DNA of 64,000 bases from Catellatospora sichuanensis. Its GTDB lineage: Bacteria; Actinomycetota; Actinomycetes; Mycobacteriales; Micromonosporaceae. The position numbers and the translations under genes are program-made. The stretch covers positions 102,932 through 166,931 of the forward strand of contig NZ_ML660184.1 of assembly GCF_007483665.1 (NCBI RefSeq), written 5' to 3'. Positions within the stretch are counted from its first letter, which is position 1; each line of letters opens with the position of its first letter. A model generated the notes under the pieces. That model did not search any database. It was not told where the DNA came from and saw only the letters and a list, made by a program, of their open reading frames with translations. Shown here piece after piece: positions 42,406 through 53,672 of the stretch.

Positions 42406-45159
42406 ATGATCTGGTCGCAACTGCGCCACCGCGCCTGGCGCACCGGTGCCCTGTTCACCGCTGTGCTGTTGGCCACCACCGGGTTCACCGTGCTGACGGG
42501 CACCGTCAACACCGCCCGCCTGCAGGTCGTCGGGGACGTGAACGCCAACCTGCGCGGGGCGTACGACATCCTGGTCCGCCCGAAGGGCGCCCGCACCGCG
42601 ATCGAGCAGCAGCGCGGCCTGGTCGGCCCGAACCACCTGTCGGGCACGTTCGGCGGCATCACGCAGGCGCAGTACCGGGCCATCCAGGCGATCCGCGGGA
42701 TCGAGGTGGCCGCGCCGATCGCCAACCTCGGCTTCGTCGCGGTGCTCCGCACCGTCCCCGTCGACCTCACGGACCTGGTGGACCGGGCCAAGACCCGGCA
42801 GCTGATCCGGCTCGACCGGACATTCCTGGCCGACCGCGGGCTCTCGTCGTACCGCAAGACCCCCGGCTACGTGTACGTGACCACGCGCCCGCTGCTGGCG
42901 CCGCAGAACGTGCGACAGGCCGGGGGGACTCTGCGCTACCCGGACGGCTCCACCCGCCCCGACGACCCGCGCTGCCCGCTCGCGGTGCTGGAGGTGCAGG
43001 AGGACGGCACGAAGCAGCCCATCTGCACCACCTCGGTGGCGCAGCCGGGCGACGGCGACTCCGGCGAGGGCGCGCCGGGGTTCGCGATCGTGCGGCTGCT
43101 GCCCGACGGCCGCTTCGAGCAGCTGGGCGCCCCGATCGGCCCGCAGCCGTGGCTGGTCCTCCCGGTCGTCTGGTGGACCGTGATCGGTGCCGCCGCCGTC
43201 GACCCGGCGGCGGAGGCGCGGCTCGTCGGCCTCGACGAAGCGCTCGTGTCCGGGCGCTACCTGACCGGCACGGACGCCACCCGGCCCGCCGAGGTGGGCA
43301 AGAGCGTGCCCGTGCTGGTGGCCGACGAGTCGTACGTGGACGAGAGCCTGCGGCTGGCCTTCTCGGCGGTGCCCGATGCGGCGGTGGCCGCCCTGCCCGG
43401 CACGCGCAGCGACGTGCTGCGGACCCGGCTCGCCGCGACCACGGTGACCGCACGGGGCGAGCGGCTGCTCGACGCGGCGGCACTGCGCGGTGACATGTCC
43501 CGGTTCCACGGCCAGGCCGTCGTCGCCTTCAACATGCTCCTGCAGGGCGGGCTGCCCGAGTACCGGACCGGGTCCGACGGCTCGCTGGCCCCGGTCGCCG
43601 GCGCGCCCGACCCGACCCGGTGGACCGGCTTCTACCGGGTGTCGGGCGGCATGTTCCCGGTGTTCCTGAACGACATCACGTTCCGGCCGCTGGACGCGGT
43701 GATGCGCGACGAGGCAAGCATCGCCGCCGATCCGGTCGGCACCTTCGACCCCGGCCGGCTGCACGGCAACTCTGCGCTGGGGCGGGTGCCGCTGGAGACG
43801 TACCAGGCACCGGAGGCGGCGGGTGCGGACGCCGCGAGCCGGGCGCTGCTCGGCGACCGCCCCCTATGGCCGTCCGGCGCCCCGCAGGGCTATCTGGTCT
43901 CCCCTCCGCTGCTGCTCACCTCACTCGCGGCGCTGCCGGGCATGCTCGGCCGGGACGCGGCCGAGAAGTCGATCTCCGCGGTACGGGTGCGGATCTCCGA
44001 TGTGCACACCCTCGACGAGGTCACCCGGGAGCGCATCCGCCGCACCGCCGAGGAGATCGCCGCGGCGACCGGCCTCGACGTCGACATCACGGTCTGTTCC
44101 TCGCTGGAGCCGCAGACGGTCGTGCTGCCCGCGGGCAAGCTCGGCCGACCCGAGCTGCGCCTGGCGGAGCTGTGGTCACGCAAGGGCGTGGCCGTCGCCA
44201 TCATCGAGGCGGTCGACCGCAAGAGTGCGCTGCTGTTCGGCCTCATCCTGCTGGTCTGCCTGCTGTTCCTGGCCAACTCCACCACCGCCGCGGTGCACGA
44301 CCGCCGCCGCGAGCTGGCTGTGCTCGCCTGCGTCGGCTGGCCCAGGCGTCGACTGGCGGCGCTGGTCACCGGTGAGGTGGCCCTGGTCGGGCTGGCCGCG
44401 GGCGTCGTCGCCGCCGGGCTGAGCGTGCCGCTCGGCGCGGCCGCCGGGGTCCGGATCACCATGGCGCAGACCCTGCCCGCCGCCCCGTTGGCGCTGCTGC
44501 TCGCGCTGCTCGCCGGGATCGTGCCGGCGATCCGGGCGGCCGTTGCCCACCCCGGCACGGCGCTGGCCCCGCAGGCCTCGGCGGTGCGGCGGCGGCGGGC
44601 GCGGCCCAGCCGCACCGTGCTCGCCACCGCGCTGCGCAACGCCCGGCGCAGACCGGGCCGTACCGCGCTGGCCATCGCCGCGGTCGCGCTGGGGGTGAGC
44701 GCGTTCACCGCGCTGCTGACCCTCACCTGGGCGTTCCACGGCGCCGTCACCGGCAACCTGCTCGGCGACGCGGTCTCGCTGCGGGTCCGGGCCGTCGACA
44801 CGGTCGCGGTCGCGGTGACCCTCGCGCTGGCCGCCCTCGTCGTCGCCGACGTGCTCTATCTCAACGTCCGCGAACGCGCCGCCGAGCTGGCCGCGTTGCG
44901 CGCCGCGGGCTGGGGCGACGGCCCGCTGATCCGGCTGGTCGCCTACGAGGGGCTGGTGATCGGTGCCGCCGGCGCGGCGGCCGGGGCCGCGGCCGGGGCG
45001 CTGTTCCTCGACCGGCTCGCCGGCGGCATCCCGCCCGCGGCGTACGCGGTGAGCGCCGGGGCCGCCCTGGGCGGGCTGGCCCTGGCCGGGTCGGCGGCCG
45101 TGCTGCCCGCCCTGTCCGTGCGCCGGCTGCCGCTGGCGTTGCTGCTCGCCCGGGAATGA
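42406..45159 (+). CDS. FtsX-family ABC transporter permease
   Basis: The 917-residue protein has an N-terminal helix (LFTAVLLATTGFTVL), an extracytoplasmic region of about 600 residues, three FtsX core helices (SALLFGLILLVCLLFLANS; GLAAGVVAAGLSVPLG; LLLALLAGIVPAI), a linker, and a second set of helices ending LLLARE. It is of the MacB/LolC-like type that moves lipids or peptides by mechanotransmission. No ATPase adjoins it; it shares its operator and about two thirds of its sequence with the permease at 46527, so it may use the ATPase at 45775. Confidence 0.85.
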   Translation: MIWSQLRHRAWRTGALFTAVLLATTGFTVLTGTVNTARLQVVGDVNANLRGAYDILVRPKGARTAIEQQRGLVGPNHLSGTFGGITQAQYRAIQAIRGIEVAAPIANLGFVAVLRTVPVDLTDLVDRAKTRQLIRLDRTFLADRGLSSYRKTPGYVYVTTRPLLAPQNVRQAGGTLRYPDGSTRPDDPRCPLAVLEVQEDGTKQPICTTSVAQPGDGDSGEGAPGFAIVRLLPDGRFEQLGAPIGPQPWLVLPVVWWTVIGAAAVDPAAEARLVGLDEALVSGRYLTGTDATRPAEVGKSVPVLVADESYVDESLRLAFSAVPDAAVAALPGTRSDVLRTRLAATTVTARGERLLDAAALRGDMSRFHGQAVVAFNMLLQGGLPEYRTGSDGSLAPVAGAPDPTRWTGFYRVSGGMFPVFLNDITFRPLDAVMRDEASIAADPVGTFDPGRLHGNSALGRVPLETYQAPEAAGADAASRALLGDRPLWPSGAPQGYLVSPPLLLTSLAALPGMLGRDAAEKSISAVRVRISDVHTLDEVTRERIRRTAEEIAAATGLDVDITVCSSLEPQTVVLPAGKLGRPELRLAELWSRKGVAVAIIEAVDRKSALLFGLILLVCLLFLANSTTAAVHDRRRELAVLACVGWPRRRLAALVTGEVALVGLAAGVVAAGLSVPLGAAAGVRITMAQTLPAAPLALLLALLAGIVPAIRAAVAHPGTALAPQASAVRRRRARPSRTVLATALRNARRRPGRTALAIAAVALGVSAFTALLTLTWAFHGAVTGNLLGDAVSLRVRAVDTVAVAVTLALAALVVADVLYLNVRERAAELAALRAAGWGDGPLIRLVAYEGLVIGAAGAAAGAAAGALFLDRLAGGIPPAAYAVSAGAALGGLALAGSAAVLPALSVRRLPLALLLARE

Positions 45160-45162
45160 GGC

Positions 45163-45681
45163 TCAGGCGAGCAGCTCGGCCTCGACGTCCTCCAGGAAGG
45201 TCAGGTCGGCGGTGACGTGGCGGGCGGCGGCGGCCAGCAGCAGACGCACCACCGTCTCGCGGGCGGGGTCGCGGCGCAGGGTCTCCAGGTTGCGCAGCTC
45301 GCGCAGCAGGTGGGCGCGCTGGGTGGCGAGCACTTCGGACACCGTGTCCCGGTCGCCGGTGCGGGTCGCGGCCACCACCTTGAGGAACAGGTCGTCCCGG
45401 AAGCCGGTGGTGCGCGGGCTGGGCGAGGTCATCCATTCGCCCAGTTCACGCTGCCCGGCGTCGGTCATGCGGTAGACCACGCGGTCGGGTTTGACCTCCT
45501 GCGCCATGCGGCTGGAGTCGACGAAACCGTCCCGGGACAGGCGGTCGAGCACCTGGTAGAGGTGCCCGATGTTGAGGGCGCCCCACTGCGGGCCGACGGC
45601 GGACTCGAACGCGCTCTTCAGCTCGTACCCGTGGCTCGGCCCTTCGCGCAGTAGGGCCAGCACCGCATGCTGGATCGGCAT
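45163..45681 (-). CDS. PadR-family transcriptional repressor
   Basis: The 172-residue protein has a winged-helix domain (MPIQHAVLALLREGPSHGYELKSAFE ... HLYQVLDRLSRDGFV) and a C-terminal helical dimerisation part (RAHLLRELRNLETLRRD). It sits between the two transport units and diverges from the ATPase gene. The shared palindromes TGCATTGYGACAATGYA before both units are its likely targets; PadR regulators of ABC pumps release DNA on binding the transported compound. Confidence 0.9.
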   Translation of the reverse strand: MPIQHAVLALLREGPSHGYELKSAFESAVGPQWGALNIGHLYQVLDRLSRDGFVDSSRMAQEVKPDRVVYRMTDAGQRELGEWMTSPSPRTTGFRDDLFLKVVAATRTGDRDTVSEVLATQRAHLLRELRNLETLRRDPARETVVRLLLAAAARHVTADLTFLEDVEAELLA

Positions 45682-45739
45682 GGCACACCACCCTCCCCTC
45701 TCGACATCACAGCTGTGTCACAACCGCCCGAACGGGCCT

Positions 45740-45756
45740 TGCATTGCGACAATGTA
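45740..45756. promoter_or_regulatory. PadR-type operator in the padR/ATPase divergent region
   Basis: TGCATTGCGACAATGTA differs from the perfect palindrome at 42362 in two bases. ATCACAGCTGTGTCAC lies upstream at 45707-45722, as before the first permease. Position between padR and the ATPase fits autoregulation. Confidence 0.75.
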
Positions 45757-45774
45757 GCACCGACAGTGATCACC

Positions 45775-46526
<752 letters not shown>

Positions 46527-46530
<4 letters not shown>

Positions 46531-49286
46531 TCACCATGATCTGGTCGCTGCTGCGCCGCCGGCTGTGGCGCAGCAGCGCGCTGTTCGGCGCGATCCTGCT
46601 GGCCACGACCGGCTTCACCGTGCTCACGGGCACCGTCAACACCTCGCGCCTGCAGGTCACCGGGGAGGTGGACGCGAACTTCCGCGGGGCGTACGACATC
46701 CTGGTCCGCCCGAAGGGCGCCCGCACCGCGGTGGAGAACGAGCGCGGCACGGTCGCGCCCAACCAGCTGTCCGGCACGCACGGCGGCATCACCATGGCGC
46801 AGTACCGCGCGATCCAGGCGGTGCAGGGCGTCGAGGTGGCGGCCCCGATCGCGACGCTGGGCTCCACGCTCGTGTCGAACACCGCCCGGGTGGACATCAC
46901 CGATCTCGTCGACCGGTCCAAGACCCGCCAGCTGATCCGCCTCGACCCCACATTGCTGGCCGACCGCGGGCTGTCGCGCGGAGTGCGGGCCAGCACCTAC
47001 GTCTACGTCACCCGGCGGCCGCTCATCGGCATAGACACCGCGAAGTCCACCGGCCCCACCACATACTTCACCGACGGCACCGCCGTACCGCCCACGGAAT
47101 ACTGCGATACCGGTGTGCTGGAGGTGCAGGAGGACGGCGCGAAGAAGCGCCTGTGCGGGGCGTCCCTGTCGAGCTGGTCGGAGGATTACGCGGGTTTGCG
47201 AACCCCGCCGTTCGAGGTCTACGGCCTGCTGCCCGACGGTCGCTTCAGCAGCGACACCAGCGACACGCAGTACGCGACGGACCGCCTCGTGGTCAACATC
47301 TGGTGGATGACGATCGTCGGGCTCGCGGCGGTAGATCCGGCGGCGGAGGCGCGCCTGCTGGGCCTGGACCAGGCTCTCGTGTCGGGCCGCTACCTGCGCC
47401 CGGACGAGACCGGCGAACCGGCGAAGAAGGTTCGGCTGCCCGTGCTGACCGCAGCCCTGCCGCAGATCGACGAGACGATGCGCGTCACCCTGGCCACCGT
47501 CGACGACGACCTGGTCCGCGCGATCCCGGGCACGCGCAGCGACGTCCTGCACGCCAGACTCGGCAAGGCCGGCGTGGCACCGGCCGGGACCCGCACGTTC
47601 GAGGCACGGCCTGCCGAGGCCGACCCCGCCCTCGAGACCCCGCTGGTGATCTTCATGTTCGTGCTGCGGACCGGGCTGCCCCGGTACAACACGACCGCCG
47701 ACGGCACATTGCGCCCCGTCGTCAGCGACGCCGCTCCGGGAAGCTGGATCAACGGTGGCCCGCTGCTCGGCGGTGGTGGCACGCCCAGCCTCATCTTCGA
47801 CACCGCCTTCCGCGACATCGAAGTGATCAACCGCGAGGCTCTCCTGTCCGCCGACCCCGTCGGCGTCTTCGACCCGGCGAAACTGCAGGGCTACTCCCAG
47901 CTGAGCAGGGTGCCGCTGGAGACGTACCGGTCTCCCGAGGCAGAGGGTGCCGACCCCCGCAGCCGGGAACTGCTCGGCGACCGGCCGCTGGCGCCGTCCA
48001 GCAACCCGGCCGGTTACCTGGTCTCGGCGCCGCAGCTCATCACGACGCTGGCCGCGGTACCCGGCCTACTCGGCGCGAAGGCTGCGGACAACGCCATCTC
48101 GGCGGTTCGCATCCGGGTCGCCGACGTGCACACGCTCGACGACCTCACCCGCGAGCGGATCCGCCGCATCGCCGAGGAGATCGGCACCACGACCGGCCTC
48201 GACGTCGACATCACCGTCGGCTCCTCGCTGCAGCCGCAGACCGTCGAGCTTGCCGCCGGCACGCTGGGGCGGCCCGAGCTGCGCCTCACGGAGTGGTGGA
48301 GCCGCAAGGGCGTCGCCGTGGCGATCATGGACGCGATCGATCGGAAGAGCGTGCTGCTGTTCGGGCTGATCCTGGTCGTCTGCGTGCTGTTCCTGGCCAA
48401 CGCGACCACCGCGGCGGTCCGCGACCGCAGGCGGGAACTCGCCGTGCTCGCCTGCGTCGGCTGGCCGCGGCATCGGCTGGCCGCCCTGGTCACCGGTGAG
48501 GTGGCGGTCGTCGGGTTGGCCGCCGGGCTGGTCTCCGCCGGGCTCGCGGTGCCGCTGAGCCTGGTCGTGGACGTGCCCGCCGGCGCGAGCCAGGCGCTGG
48601 CGGCGGTGCCGCTCGCGCTGCTGCTGGCTGTGGTGGCCGCGGTCGTCCCGGCGATCCAGGCCGCCCGCGCCCACCCCGGCACCGCACTGGCCCCGCTGGT
48701 CTCCCCGGTACGCCGGGCGCGGCGCTCGCTGACCGGGCACACCGTGCTGTCCGCCGCGCTGCGCAACACCCGGCGCAGGCCGGGCCGCACGCTGCTGGCC
48801 GCCGCCGCGGTCGCGCTCGGCGTCGGGGCGTTCACCACGCTGCTCACGCTGACCTGGGTGTTCCACGGCAACGTCACCGGCACACTGCTCGGCGACGCGG
48901 TGTCACTGCGGGTCCGCGCCGTGGACGCGGTCGCGGTCGCGGCCACACTGGTGCTGGCCGTGCTGGCCCTGGCCGACGTGCTCTACCTCAACGTGCGGGA
49001 ACGCTCGGCCGAGCTGGCGACCCTGCAGGCGGCCGGGTGGAGTGACGGGGCGCTGACCCGGCTGATCGCGTACGAGGGCCTGCTCATCGGGGCCGTGGGC
49101 GCGCTGGTCGGAGCGGGTGTGGGGCTGTTCTTCGTCGACCGGTTCGCCGCCGCCGTGCCCGCGACGGCCGTGGCGGTCACCGCCGCCGCGGCGCTGGCCG
49201 GGGTGGCCCTGTCCGGGCTCGCCGCGGTGCTGCCCGCCCTGTCCGTACGCCGACTGCGCCTGTCGACGCTGCTCGCCCAGGAGTGA
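46527..49286 (+). CDS. FtsX-family ABC transporter permease, paralog
   Basis: The 919-residue protein matches the permease at 42406 along its whole length (e.g. RGAYDILVRPKGARTA, DVHTLDD/EVTRERIRR, RRELAVLACVGWPRHRLAALVTGEV), with the greatest differences in the outer domain, where substrate recognition is expected. GTG 46527 overlaps the ATPase stop, so the two are coupled; ATG 46536 is the alternative. Confidence 0.9.
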
Positions 49287-49296
49287 CCCGCTGAAC

Positions 49297-49338
49297 GGTG
49301 CAAGGGGCGTCCCCGGCCTCGGGGGCGCCCCTTGCACC
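49297..49338. terminator. 13-bp perfect hairpin terminator
   Basis: GGTGCAAGGGGCG (49297-49309) pairs exactly with 49326-49338, with a smaller CCCCG/CGGGG stem inside the loop, 10 nt after the permease stop. Confidence 0.85.
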
Positions 49339-49346
49339 TTGTCGCC

Positions 49347-49553
49347 TCAGCAGGCGGAGAAAGGATGGACCCGGCCCTCGATCGCGCGCGTCTGGCCGTT
49401 CGGCGACTGCACGAAGTAGGTGCTGCCCTGAACCCAGGTGCGCTGACCGGGCCGGACCATCACCGTCTCCGACAGCTCCATCACGCAGTCGCCGATGGTG
49501 AGCGCGCTGACCAGCAGCAACCGGTCGGCGACGACGGGCTCCGTGGCAGGCAT
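49347..49553 (-). CDS. Hypothetical small protein
   Basis: The 68-residue reading frame, preceded by GGAGAG, encodes a strand-rich protein (DRLLLVSALTIGDCVMELSETVMV ... GRVHPFSAC) with two Cys. I do not recognise it. Confidence 0.4.
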   Translation of the reverse strand: MPATEPVVADRLLLVSALTIGDCVMELSETVMVRPGQRTWVQGSTYFVQSPNGQTRAIEGRVHPFSAC

Positions 49554-49744
49554 GACACTCTCCGAGGGGGCGGGGAGCGCTCACGTTACCGCCGCGCCTG
49601 CACCTGCGGGAAGGGGTGCCGATCGATACCTGCGCCACACCTGCGCTGCGCTTTCGGGAAACTGCACGGCGGGTGGTGTCGATTCGGGCGGACGTTCGTA
49701 CAGAGGGTGAGATGTCAGCAGCAGCCGAGGCGAGGAGCACCGTC

Positions 49745-50092
49745 ATGAAGCAGTACCTGCTCAGCATCTATCAGCCCGACGGCGGCCCGCCGCCGCCCGA
49801 GATCCTGGAGCCGGTACTGCGGGCCCTCGACGCGCTGAACGCCGAACTCGACGCGGCGGGCGTGATCGTCTTCAAGGACGGCCTGCTGCCGCCGGAGACC
49901 GCCACCGTGGTCCGCGCCAAGGGCGACGACATCCTGCTCACCGACGGCCCGTACGTCGAGGGCAAGGAGCACATCGGCGGCTTCTGGATCATCAAGGCGC
50001 CCGACCTCGACGCGGCGCTCGAGTGGGCGGCCAAGGCGGCCCGTGCGGTCACCCTGCCGATCGAGGTGCGCCCCCTGCACTCCGAGGTCTGA
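49745..50092 (+). CDS. YCII-related (DGPF) domain protein
   Basis: The 115-residue protein starts [16 protein letters not shown] and contains [20 protein letters not shown], the DGPF motif with Tyr for Phe. DGPF proteins are regularly encoded next to ECF42 sigma factors, as here; their role is unknown. GAGGAG precedes the ATG. Confidence 0.88.
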   Translation: MKQYLLSIYQPDGGPPPPEILEPVLRALDALNAELDAAGVIVFKDGLLPPETATVVRAKGDDILLTDGPYVEGKEHIGGFWIIKAPDLDAALEWAAKAARAVTLPIEVRPLHSEV

Positions 50093-50093
50093 G

Positions 50094-51299
50094 TTGGCCG
50101 ACGTCGACGGCGTCTTCCGGGCGGAGTACGGCCGCGCCGTGGCCGTGCTGGTGCGCGCCTTCGGCGACATCGACCTCGCCGAGGAGGCGGTGCAGGACGC
50201 GTTCGCCGAGGCGGTGCGGCGCTGGCCGGACGACGGCGTCCCACCCAGCCCGGCCGGCTGGATCATCACCACGGCCCGCAACCGGGCCGTGGACCGGCTG
50301 CGGCGCGAGGCCACGCGCGACGACCGGCACGCGCAGGCCGCGCTGTTGGCCGCCCCGTCCGAGCCCGCCGAGGAGGGGCCCGTGCCCGACGACCGGCTCC
50401 GCCTGATCTTCACCTGCTGCCACCCGGCGCTCGCGCTCACCGCCCAGGTGGCGCTGACGCTGCGGCTGCTCGGCGGCCTCAGCACCGCCGAGATCGCGCA
50501 CGCGTTCCTGGTGCCCGAGGCGACGATGGCGCAGCGGCTGGTCCGCGCCAAGAACAAGATCAAGGGCGCGGGCATCCCGTACCGGGTGCCCCGCGACGCC
50601 GACCTGCCCGCCCGCCTGCGCTCCGTGCTCGCCGTGGTCTACCTCGTCTTCAACGAGGGCTACACGGCCAGCTCCGGGGACGCGCTGGTGCGCGCGGACC
50701 TGTGCCAGGAGGCGCTACGCCTGGGACGGCTGCTGGCCGAACTGATGCCCGACGAGCCGGAGGCGCTGGGCCTGCTCGCCCTGATGCTGCTCACCGAAGC
50801 ACGCCGGGCCGCGCGCACCACGACGACCGGGCAGCTCGTGCCACTGCCCGAACAGGACCGCAGCCGGTGGGACCGGGCACTGACCACCGAAGGGCTGGCC
50901 CTGGTCGGCCGGTGCCTGCGGCGGCGTCAGCTGGGCCCGTACCAGCTCCAGGCGGCGATCGCCGCGGTGCACGCCGCCGCACCCGACGCCGCGGCCACCG
51001 GCTGGCCGCGCGTGCTGGCCCTCTACGACCGCCTGCTGGCGCTGGCGCCCAGCCCGGTCGTGGCGCTCAACCGGGCGGTCGCGGTGGCCGAAGTGGACGG
51101 CCCCGGCCCGGCCCTCGACCTGCTGGACTCGCTGGACCTGGACGGCTACCACGTGTACCACGCGGTGCGCGCGGACCTGCTGCGCCGCCTGGGGCGCGAC
51201 GCCGACGCCGCCGCCGCCTACCAGGCCGCGATCACCTGCACCGGCAACGAGACCGAGCGCGCCTTCCTGCAGCGCCGCCGCGACGCGCTCAGCGGGTGA
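50094..51299 (+). CDS. ECF42-type RNA polymerase sigma factor with C-terminal TPR-like domain
   Basis: The 401-residue protein has sigma region 2 ([54 protein letters not shown]), region 4 ([42 protein letters not shown]) and a helical C-terminal extension of about 220 residues holding the [13 protein letters not shown] and [13 protein letters not shown] motifs of ECF42. The extension substitutes for an anti-sigma partner. TTG 50094, 1 nt after the YCII stop, has GAGG at 7 nt; the GTG at 50043 is an alternative. Confidence 0.9.
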   Translation: MADVDGVFRAEYGRAVAVLVRAFGDIDLAEEAVQDAFAEAVRRWPDDGVPPSPAGWIITTARNRAVDRLRREATRDDRHAQAALLAAPSEPAEEGPVPDDRLRLIFTCCHPALALTAQVALTLRLLGGLSTAEIAHAFLVPEATMAQRLVRAKNKIKGAGIPYRVPRDADLPARLRSVLAVVYLVFNEGYTASSGDALVRADLCQEALRLGRLLAELMPDEPEALGLLALMLLTEARRAARTTTTGQLVPLPEQDRSRWDRALTTEGLALVGRCLRRRQLGPYQLQAAIAAVHAAAPDAAATGWPRVLALYDRLLALAPSPVVALNRAVAVAEVDGPGPALDLLDSLDLDGYHVYHAVRADLLRRLGRDADAAAAYQAAITCTGNETERAFLQRRRDALSG

Positions 51300-51302
51300 G
51301 CG

Positions 51303-51824
51303 TCACAGGCCCTCTCCGTTGCAGAACATGTGGAATCTGCTTCCGCCCATGATGGACTGCTGCAGAGCGGCCACGGCCTTGGCGACCTTGCCGTCCCAGT
51401 CCGTGCCGACCGACTTGAGACCGGCGATCGACTTGTCCAGGCTGGCGACGTCGACCCGGGCCGCCTCGGCGACCTTCGGGTCGGTGCTGCCGGTGGCGAC
51501 GGAGTTCAGGTAGCCGCGATACGCGCCGGTCACCTTCACCAGGTCGGCGAGCGCGGCCTTCTTGCCCCCGTTCCCACCCGGGTAGATCCCCTGGACGAGG
51601 CCGTCGTAGACCCCCGCCAGCACGAAGACCTCCTTCCACGGCTCCGTCCGGCCGCTGCAGACGGCCTTGTACGGCGAGTCCTGCGGCGACCGGCTCGGCG
51701 TGGGGGCCGCCGAGGTCACCGCGCCCGAAGGCGCGGCCTGAACAGGGGTTTCCGGGGTGCCCGCGCACGCGGCCGAGGCGAGCAGGACCGAACTGAACAC
51801 GAGTGGCAGAACCAGACGGCGCAT
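51303..51824 (-). CDS. Putative lipoprotein, function unknown
   Basis: The 173-residue protein has a lipobox LLASAACAG, a Pro/Ser-rich stretch, and a helical domain (YDGLVQGIYPGG; ARVDVASLDKSIAGLKSVGTDWDGKVAKAVAALQQSI) with Cys at KAVCSGR and MFCNGEG. I recognise no family. Confidence 0.65.
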   Translation of the reverse strand: MRRLVLPLVFSSVLLASAACAGTPETPVQAAPSGAVTSAAPTPSRSPQDSPYKAVCSGRTEPWKEVFVLAGVYDGLVQGIYPGGNGGKKAALADLVKVTGAYRGYLNSVATGSTDPKVAEAARVDVASLDKSIAGLKSVGTDWDGKVAKAVAALQQSIMGGSRFHMFCNGEGL

Positions 51825-51965
51825 GGCGAGACGGTTTCCTTCCCGAACGATTGTCGCCACAGCCTGCCCCCAGTCCCCGGCTCGACGCCGACCGGGCCGG
51901 CCACGATTCGATCACGGTGCACCGCCGGGCACGTGGGGGCCCGGCGGTTCGATCACGTCGGTCCG

Positions 51966-52619
51966 TCACCAGCCGCGGGCGCGCCACTCCGGCAGGGACG
52001 GCCGCTCGCGGCCGAGCGTGCTGTCCTTGCCGTGACCGGGGTAGAACCAGGTCTCGTCCGGCAGCCGGTCGAACAGCTTCGTCTGGACGTCGTGCAGCAG
52101 TGACGCGAACGCCTGCGGGTCGCCCCAGGTGTTGCCGACCCCGCCGGGGAACAGCGAGTCGCCCGTGAACAGGTGCGGTTGCCCGTGCGGGTCCCGGTAG
52201 AGCAGCGCGATCGAGCCCGGGGTGTGCCCGACGAGGTGGATGACCTCCAGCTCGGCCTGCCCGACGCGTACCGTCTGTCCTTCCTCGACGGTCTGCGCCT
52301 TGACCGGCAGCTCCTCGGCGTCGTCCGGATGCGCGATCGGTGTCGCGCCAGTCTGCGCCACGACCTCGGCGAGCGCCTGCCAGTGGTCGCCGTGCCGGTG
52401 CGTGGTCACCACGGTCGCCAGGCCACCGTCGCTCACGAGCGCCAACAGGGTGTCCGCGTCGTTTGCGGCATCGACCAGCAGCTGCTCGCCGGTGTGCCGA
52501 CAGCGCAGCAGATACGCGTTGTTGTCGTGCGGCCCGACGGAAACCTTGCTGATGACCAGATCTTCGAGCTCACGCACATCGGCAGCCGCCCCGCGGCGCA
52601 CATCACCGGTATAAGACAC
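51966..52619 (-). CDS. MBL-fold metallo-hydrolase (glyoxalase II-like)
   Basis: The 217-residue hydrolase has the metal motif VVTTHRHGDHWQALA, a His in LVGHTPGSIALLY, the Asp in FTGDSLFPGGVGNTWGD and FYPGHGKD. It would hydrolyse a thioester such as a mycothiol conjugate; the substrate is not fixed by sequence. Confidence 0.88.
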   Translation of the reverse strand: MSYTGDVRRGAAADVRELEDLVISKVSVGPHDNNAYLLRCRHTGEQLLVDAANDADTLLALVSDGGLATVVTTHRHGDHWQALAEVVAQTGATPIAHPDDAEELPVKAQTVEEGQTVRVGQAELEVIHLVGHTPGSIALLYRDPHGQPHLFTGDSLFPGGVGNTWGDPQAFASLLHDVQTKLFDRLPDETWFYPGHGKDSTLGRERPSLPEWRARGW

Positions 52620-52761
52620 ACCCGCAGCCTAACCCGGCGCCACCCGCCCGGCGCCCGAAGTTCCACGCCCCAAGATCCCGACGGTCTTGCGCAAACGGCC
52701 CCGTGGCCGCCCGTGACGTGGGTACACCCACGCAAGATCGACCGCGAGCGAGGGGCAGGGG

Positions 52762-53421
52762 TTAGAAGAGGCGGGCGAGGATCAGGGCCAGGGCTTCTTC
52801 GGCGTGGTGGCGGGAGAGGTCGGCGGCGCGGTCGGCGTTGCGGGTGCGCAGGGCCTCGACCAGTGCCTGGTGTTCGGTCTGGGCGGCGGTGATCTCGTCG
52901 GGACGGTAGTGGGCGGCGATCTGGTCGTTGAAGTAGTAGAGGTGGTTCTGTTCGATGACGCGGGCCAGGCGGGGGTTGTGGGCGGCCTCGACGATCAGGT
53001 GGTGGAATCGGTCGTTGAAGACCACGAACTCGTCGGGCGGGCCGCCGGCCGACCAGGTGTCGCAGTGCGCCGCGATGGCGGCGAGCTCCTGGTCGGTGGC
53101 GCGCTGGCAGGCGAAGCGGGCCGCGAACGACTCCAGCGCCATTCTCACCTCGTAGATGGCCACGATCTCGTCGCGGCCGTGCTGGCGCACGATCCAGCGG
53201 CGGCGGTGGGAGACGATCAGTCCGTCGGCGGCCAGCCGTTGCAGGCTCTCCCGGATGGGCGTACGGCTGACCTGGAGCTTCTCCGCGATGACGGCTTCGA
53301 CCAGCGGCTCGTTGGGGCCGATCTTGCCCAACACGATCTGGTCGCGCAGCCACCGGTAGACGTTGTCCGACAGGGTGCGGGTCACGTGCATCGGTTCGGC
53401 GGGCAGATCTGCTGTGGGCAC
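52762..53421 (-). CDS. GntR-family transcriptional regulator (FCD domain)
   Basis: The 219-residue protein has a winged-helix domain (YRWLRDQIVLGKIGPNEPLVEAVIAEKLQVSRTPIRESLQRL) and an all-helical FCD ligand domain with metal/ligand residues in EFVVFNDRFHHLIVEAAHN and LSRHHAEEAL. It probably senses a carboxylic acid. GTG 53421 is set by GGAGG 8 nt upstream. Its target is unclear; no catabolic operon adjoins it. Confidence 0.85.
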   Translation of the reverse strand: MPTADLPAEPMHVTRTLSDNVYRWLRDQIVLGKIGPNEPLVEAVIAEKLQVSRTPIRESLQRLAADGLIVSHRRRWIVRQHGRDEIVAIYEVRMALESFAARFACQRATDQELAAIAAHCDTWSAGGPPDEFVVFNDRFHHLIVEAAHNPRLARVIEQNHLYYFNDQIAAHYRPDEITAAQTEHQALVEALRTRNADRAADLSRHHAEEALALILARLF

Positions 53422-53596
53422 CTGGCCGCCTCCTCGTCGTGTCCGTCTCGAGCGCCCACAGTAAACGTATCGACGTGACGGCTGCCATGAGTCCATCACC
53501 ACAGCCGCGCTCGGCCCACCCGGTCGGCCGGGAGTTCTCGGCCCCCCTGTCCGGTTCCGTCCGGACAGCAGTCTGGATCGATCCGGTCACATGGGG

Positions 53597-53602
53597 TAGG
53601 CT
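53597..53602 (+). promoter_or_regulatory. -10 box of the DAHP synthase leader transcript
   Basis: TAGGCT ends 7 nt before GTG 53610, so the leader peptide is probably read from a leaderless mRNA. Confidence 0.6.
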
Positions 53603-53609
53603 TCGCTCC

Positions 53610-53672
53610 GTGGTTCGCATGTATTGGCGCTTTACGCTGGCTCTGGGTGGAGCCGGCGGTTCTATGCGCTGA
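53610..53672 (+). CDS. Leader peptide with Tyr-Trp-Arg-Phe
   Basis: A 20-codon frame encodes MVRMYWRFTLALGGAGGSMR. Three aromatic amino acids, Tyr (53622), Trp (53625) and Phe (53631), lie within four codons, matching the products of the aromatic pathway whose first enzyme is encoded next. It overlaps the first arm of a 15-bp hairpin. It looks like the sensor peptide of a transcription attenuator. Confidence 0.75.
   Translation: MVRMYWRFTLALGGAGGSMR

Noticed and set aside
53422-53596. Possible tRNA or small RNA gene between the GntR gene and the DAHP synthase leader
   Set aside because: No cloverleaf or conserved T-loop GTTCGA context could be built from the sequence.
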